Assembly: GCF_002420705.1 (NCBI RefSeq)
Contig: NZ_DIIM01000024.1
Coordinates: forward strand, 1 to 23,072
Length of the DNA: 23,072 nucleotides
Reading direction: 5' to 3'
Source: Sphingobacterium sp. UBA5670
Lineage (GTDB): Bacteria > Bacteroidota > Bacteroidia > Sphingobacteriales > Sphingobacteriaceae
Position numbers and translations under genes: made by a program. The notes under the pieces are model-generated. The model saw nothing but the letters and a program-made list of their open reading frames with translations. It was not told the DNA's origin and did no database searches. Numbering within the stretch: position 1 is the stretch's first letter; every line of letters begins with the position of its first letter. Below are positions 22,927 through 23,072 of this stretch, piece after piece.

Positions 22927-23072
22927 TCATAGATTAGCTTTTTTAATATTGTCTACAACATCGTAAAGTGCAGTGTAGCGCTGTTTTATAAATAAGCAAT
23001 TTTGTAACGCAAATAGCTCTTAAGGGCCACGAGCGCTTTCTGGGTGTTCGGTATGCGAATCCTATGCTCTAA
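22927..23072 (-). pseudogene. 3' end of an unidentified gene, probably frameshifted, cut by the window edge
   Basis: From 23072 the minus strand reads LEHRIRIPNTQKALVALKSY then LRYKIAYL and stops at TAA. In the next frame, without a break in character, KQRYTALYDVVDNIKKANL runs to TGA at 22927. Adding one base near 22990 would join the two into a single helical C-terminus. The YKIAYL-x-KQR-x-x-x-YD pattern faintly recalls the last helix of TolC-type outer-membrane efflux proteins, but I do not claim this. Most of the gene is outside the window, so whether it is broken elsewhere is unknown. Confidence 0.35.

Overview
The window looks like chromosomal DNA of a Bacteroidota bacterium, probably Sphingobacteriaceae (Sphingobacterium-like). 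The basis is its AT-rich composition, weak or absent Shine-Dalgarno sites, Bacteroidetes-type -7 boxes (TAnnTTTG), typical protein families (KilA-N, DUF1569, SnoaL-like with Crp/Fnr, a five-helix-type succinate dehydrogenase cytochrome b) and several short lipoproteins. No rRNA, tRNA, CRISPR array or replication origin was recognised. The assignment is by family resemblance only, since no database search was possible.

Bases 1-5000 are a decayed accessory region. A KilA-N gene has a stop at codon 6. It is followed by a complete DUF1569 gene, a gutted DinB-like gene on the other strand, two lipoprotein genes, one conserved gene of unknown function, and a second short KilA-N fragment. Further copies of the same material lie at 11.7 kb (3' end of DUF1569, joined exactly to an IS3-type element end) and at 14.7 kb (KilA-N copy with an in-frame internal deletion). 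The region has therefore been rearranged by duplication, deletion and IS activity.

Bases 4.9-11.1 kb hold small stress and redox functions: a COG2085-type NADP-binding protein divergent from a SnoaL-like protein and a Crp/Fnr regulator; a secreted concanavalin A-fold protein; a 3' remnant of a class D beta-lactamase; a single-domain response regulator; a DUF892 ferritin-like protein; a soluble GAF histidine kinase; and a tiny lysine-rich protein.

Bases 11.9-14.0 kb hold the most interesting arrangement. A single-pass membrane protein with an N-terminal HTH-like domain and an extracytoplasmic region ending in a lectin-like module is divergent from a secreted protein of the same kind of fold. 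That secreted protein has a clear paralogue at 6959-7660. This could be a transmembrane sensing system, but the idea is inference.

Bases 15.0-22.7 kb are mostly minus-strand genes and look intact: a bacterial bestrophin channel behind a three-GAF sigma-54 activator (30 bp apart), an orphan sdhC-like gene, an NAD(P)-binding SDR/NmrA-like protein behind an AhpD-like peroxidase-fold protein, and a secreted serine hydrolase of the beta-lactamase/PBP fold. The last bases carry a frameshifted 3' gene end that runs off the window.
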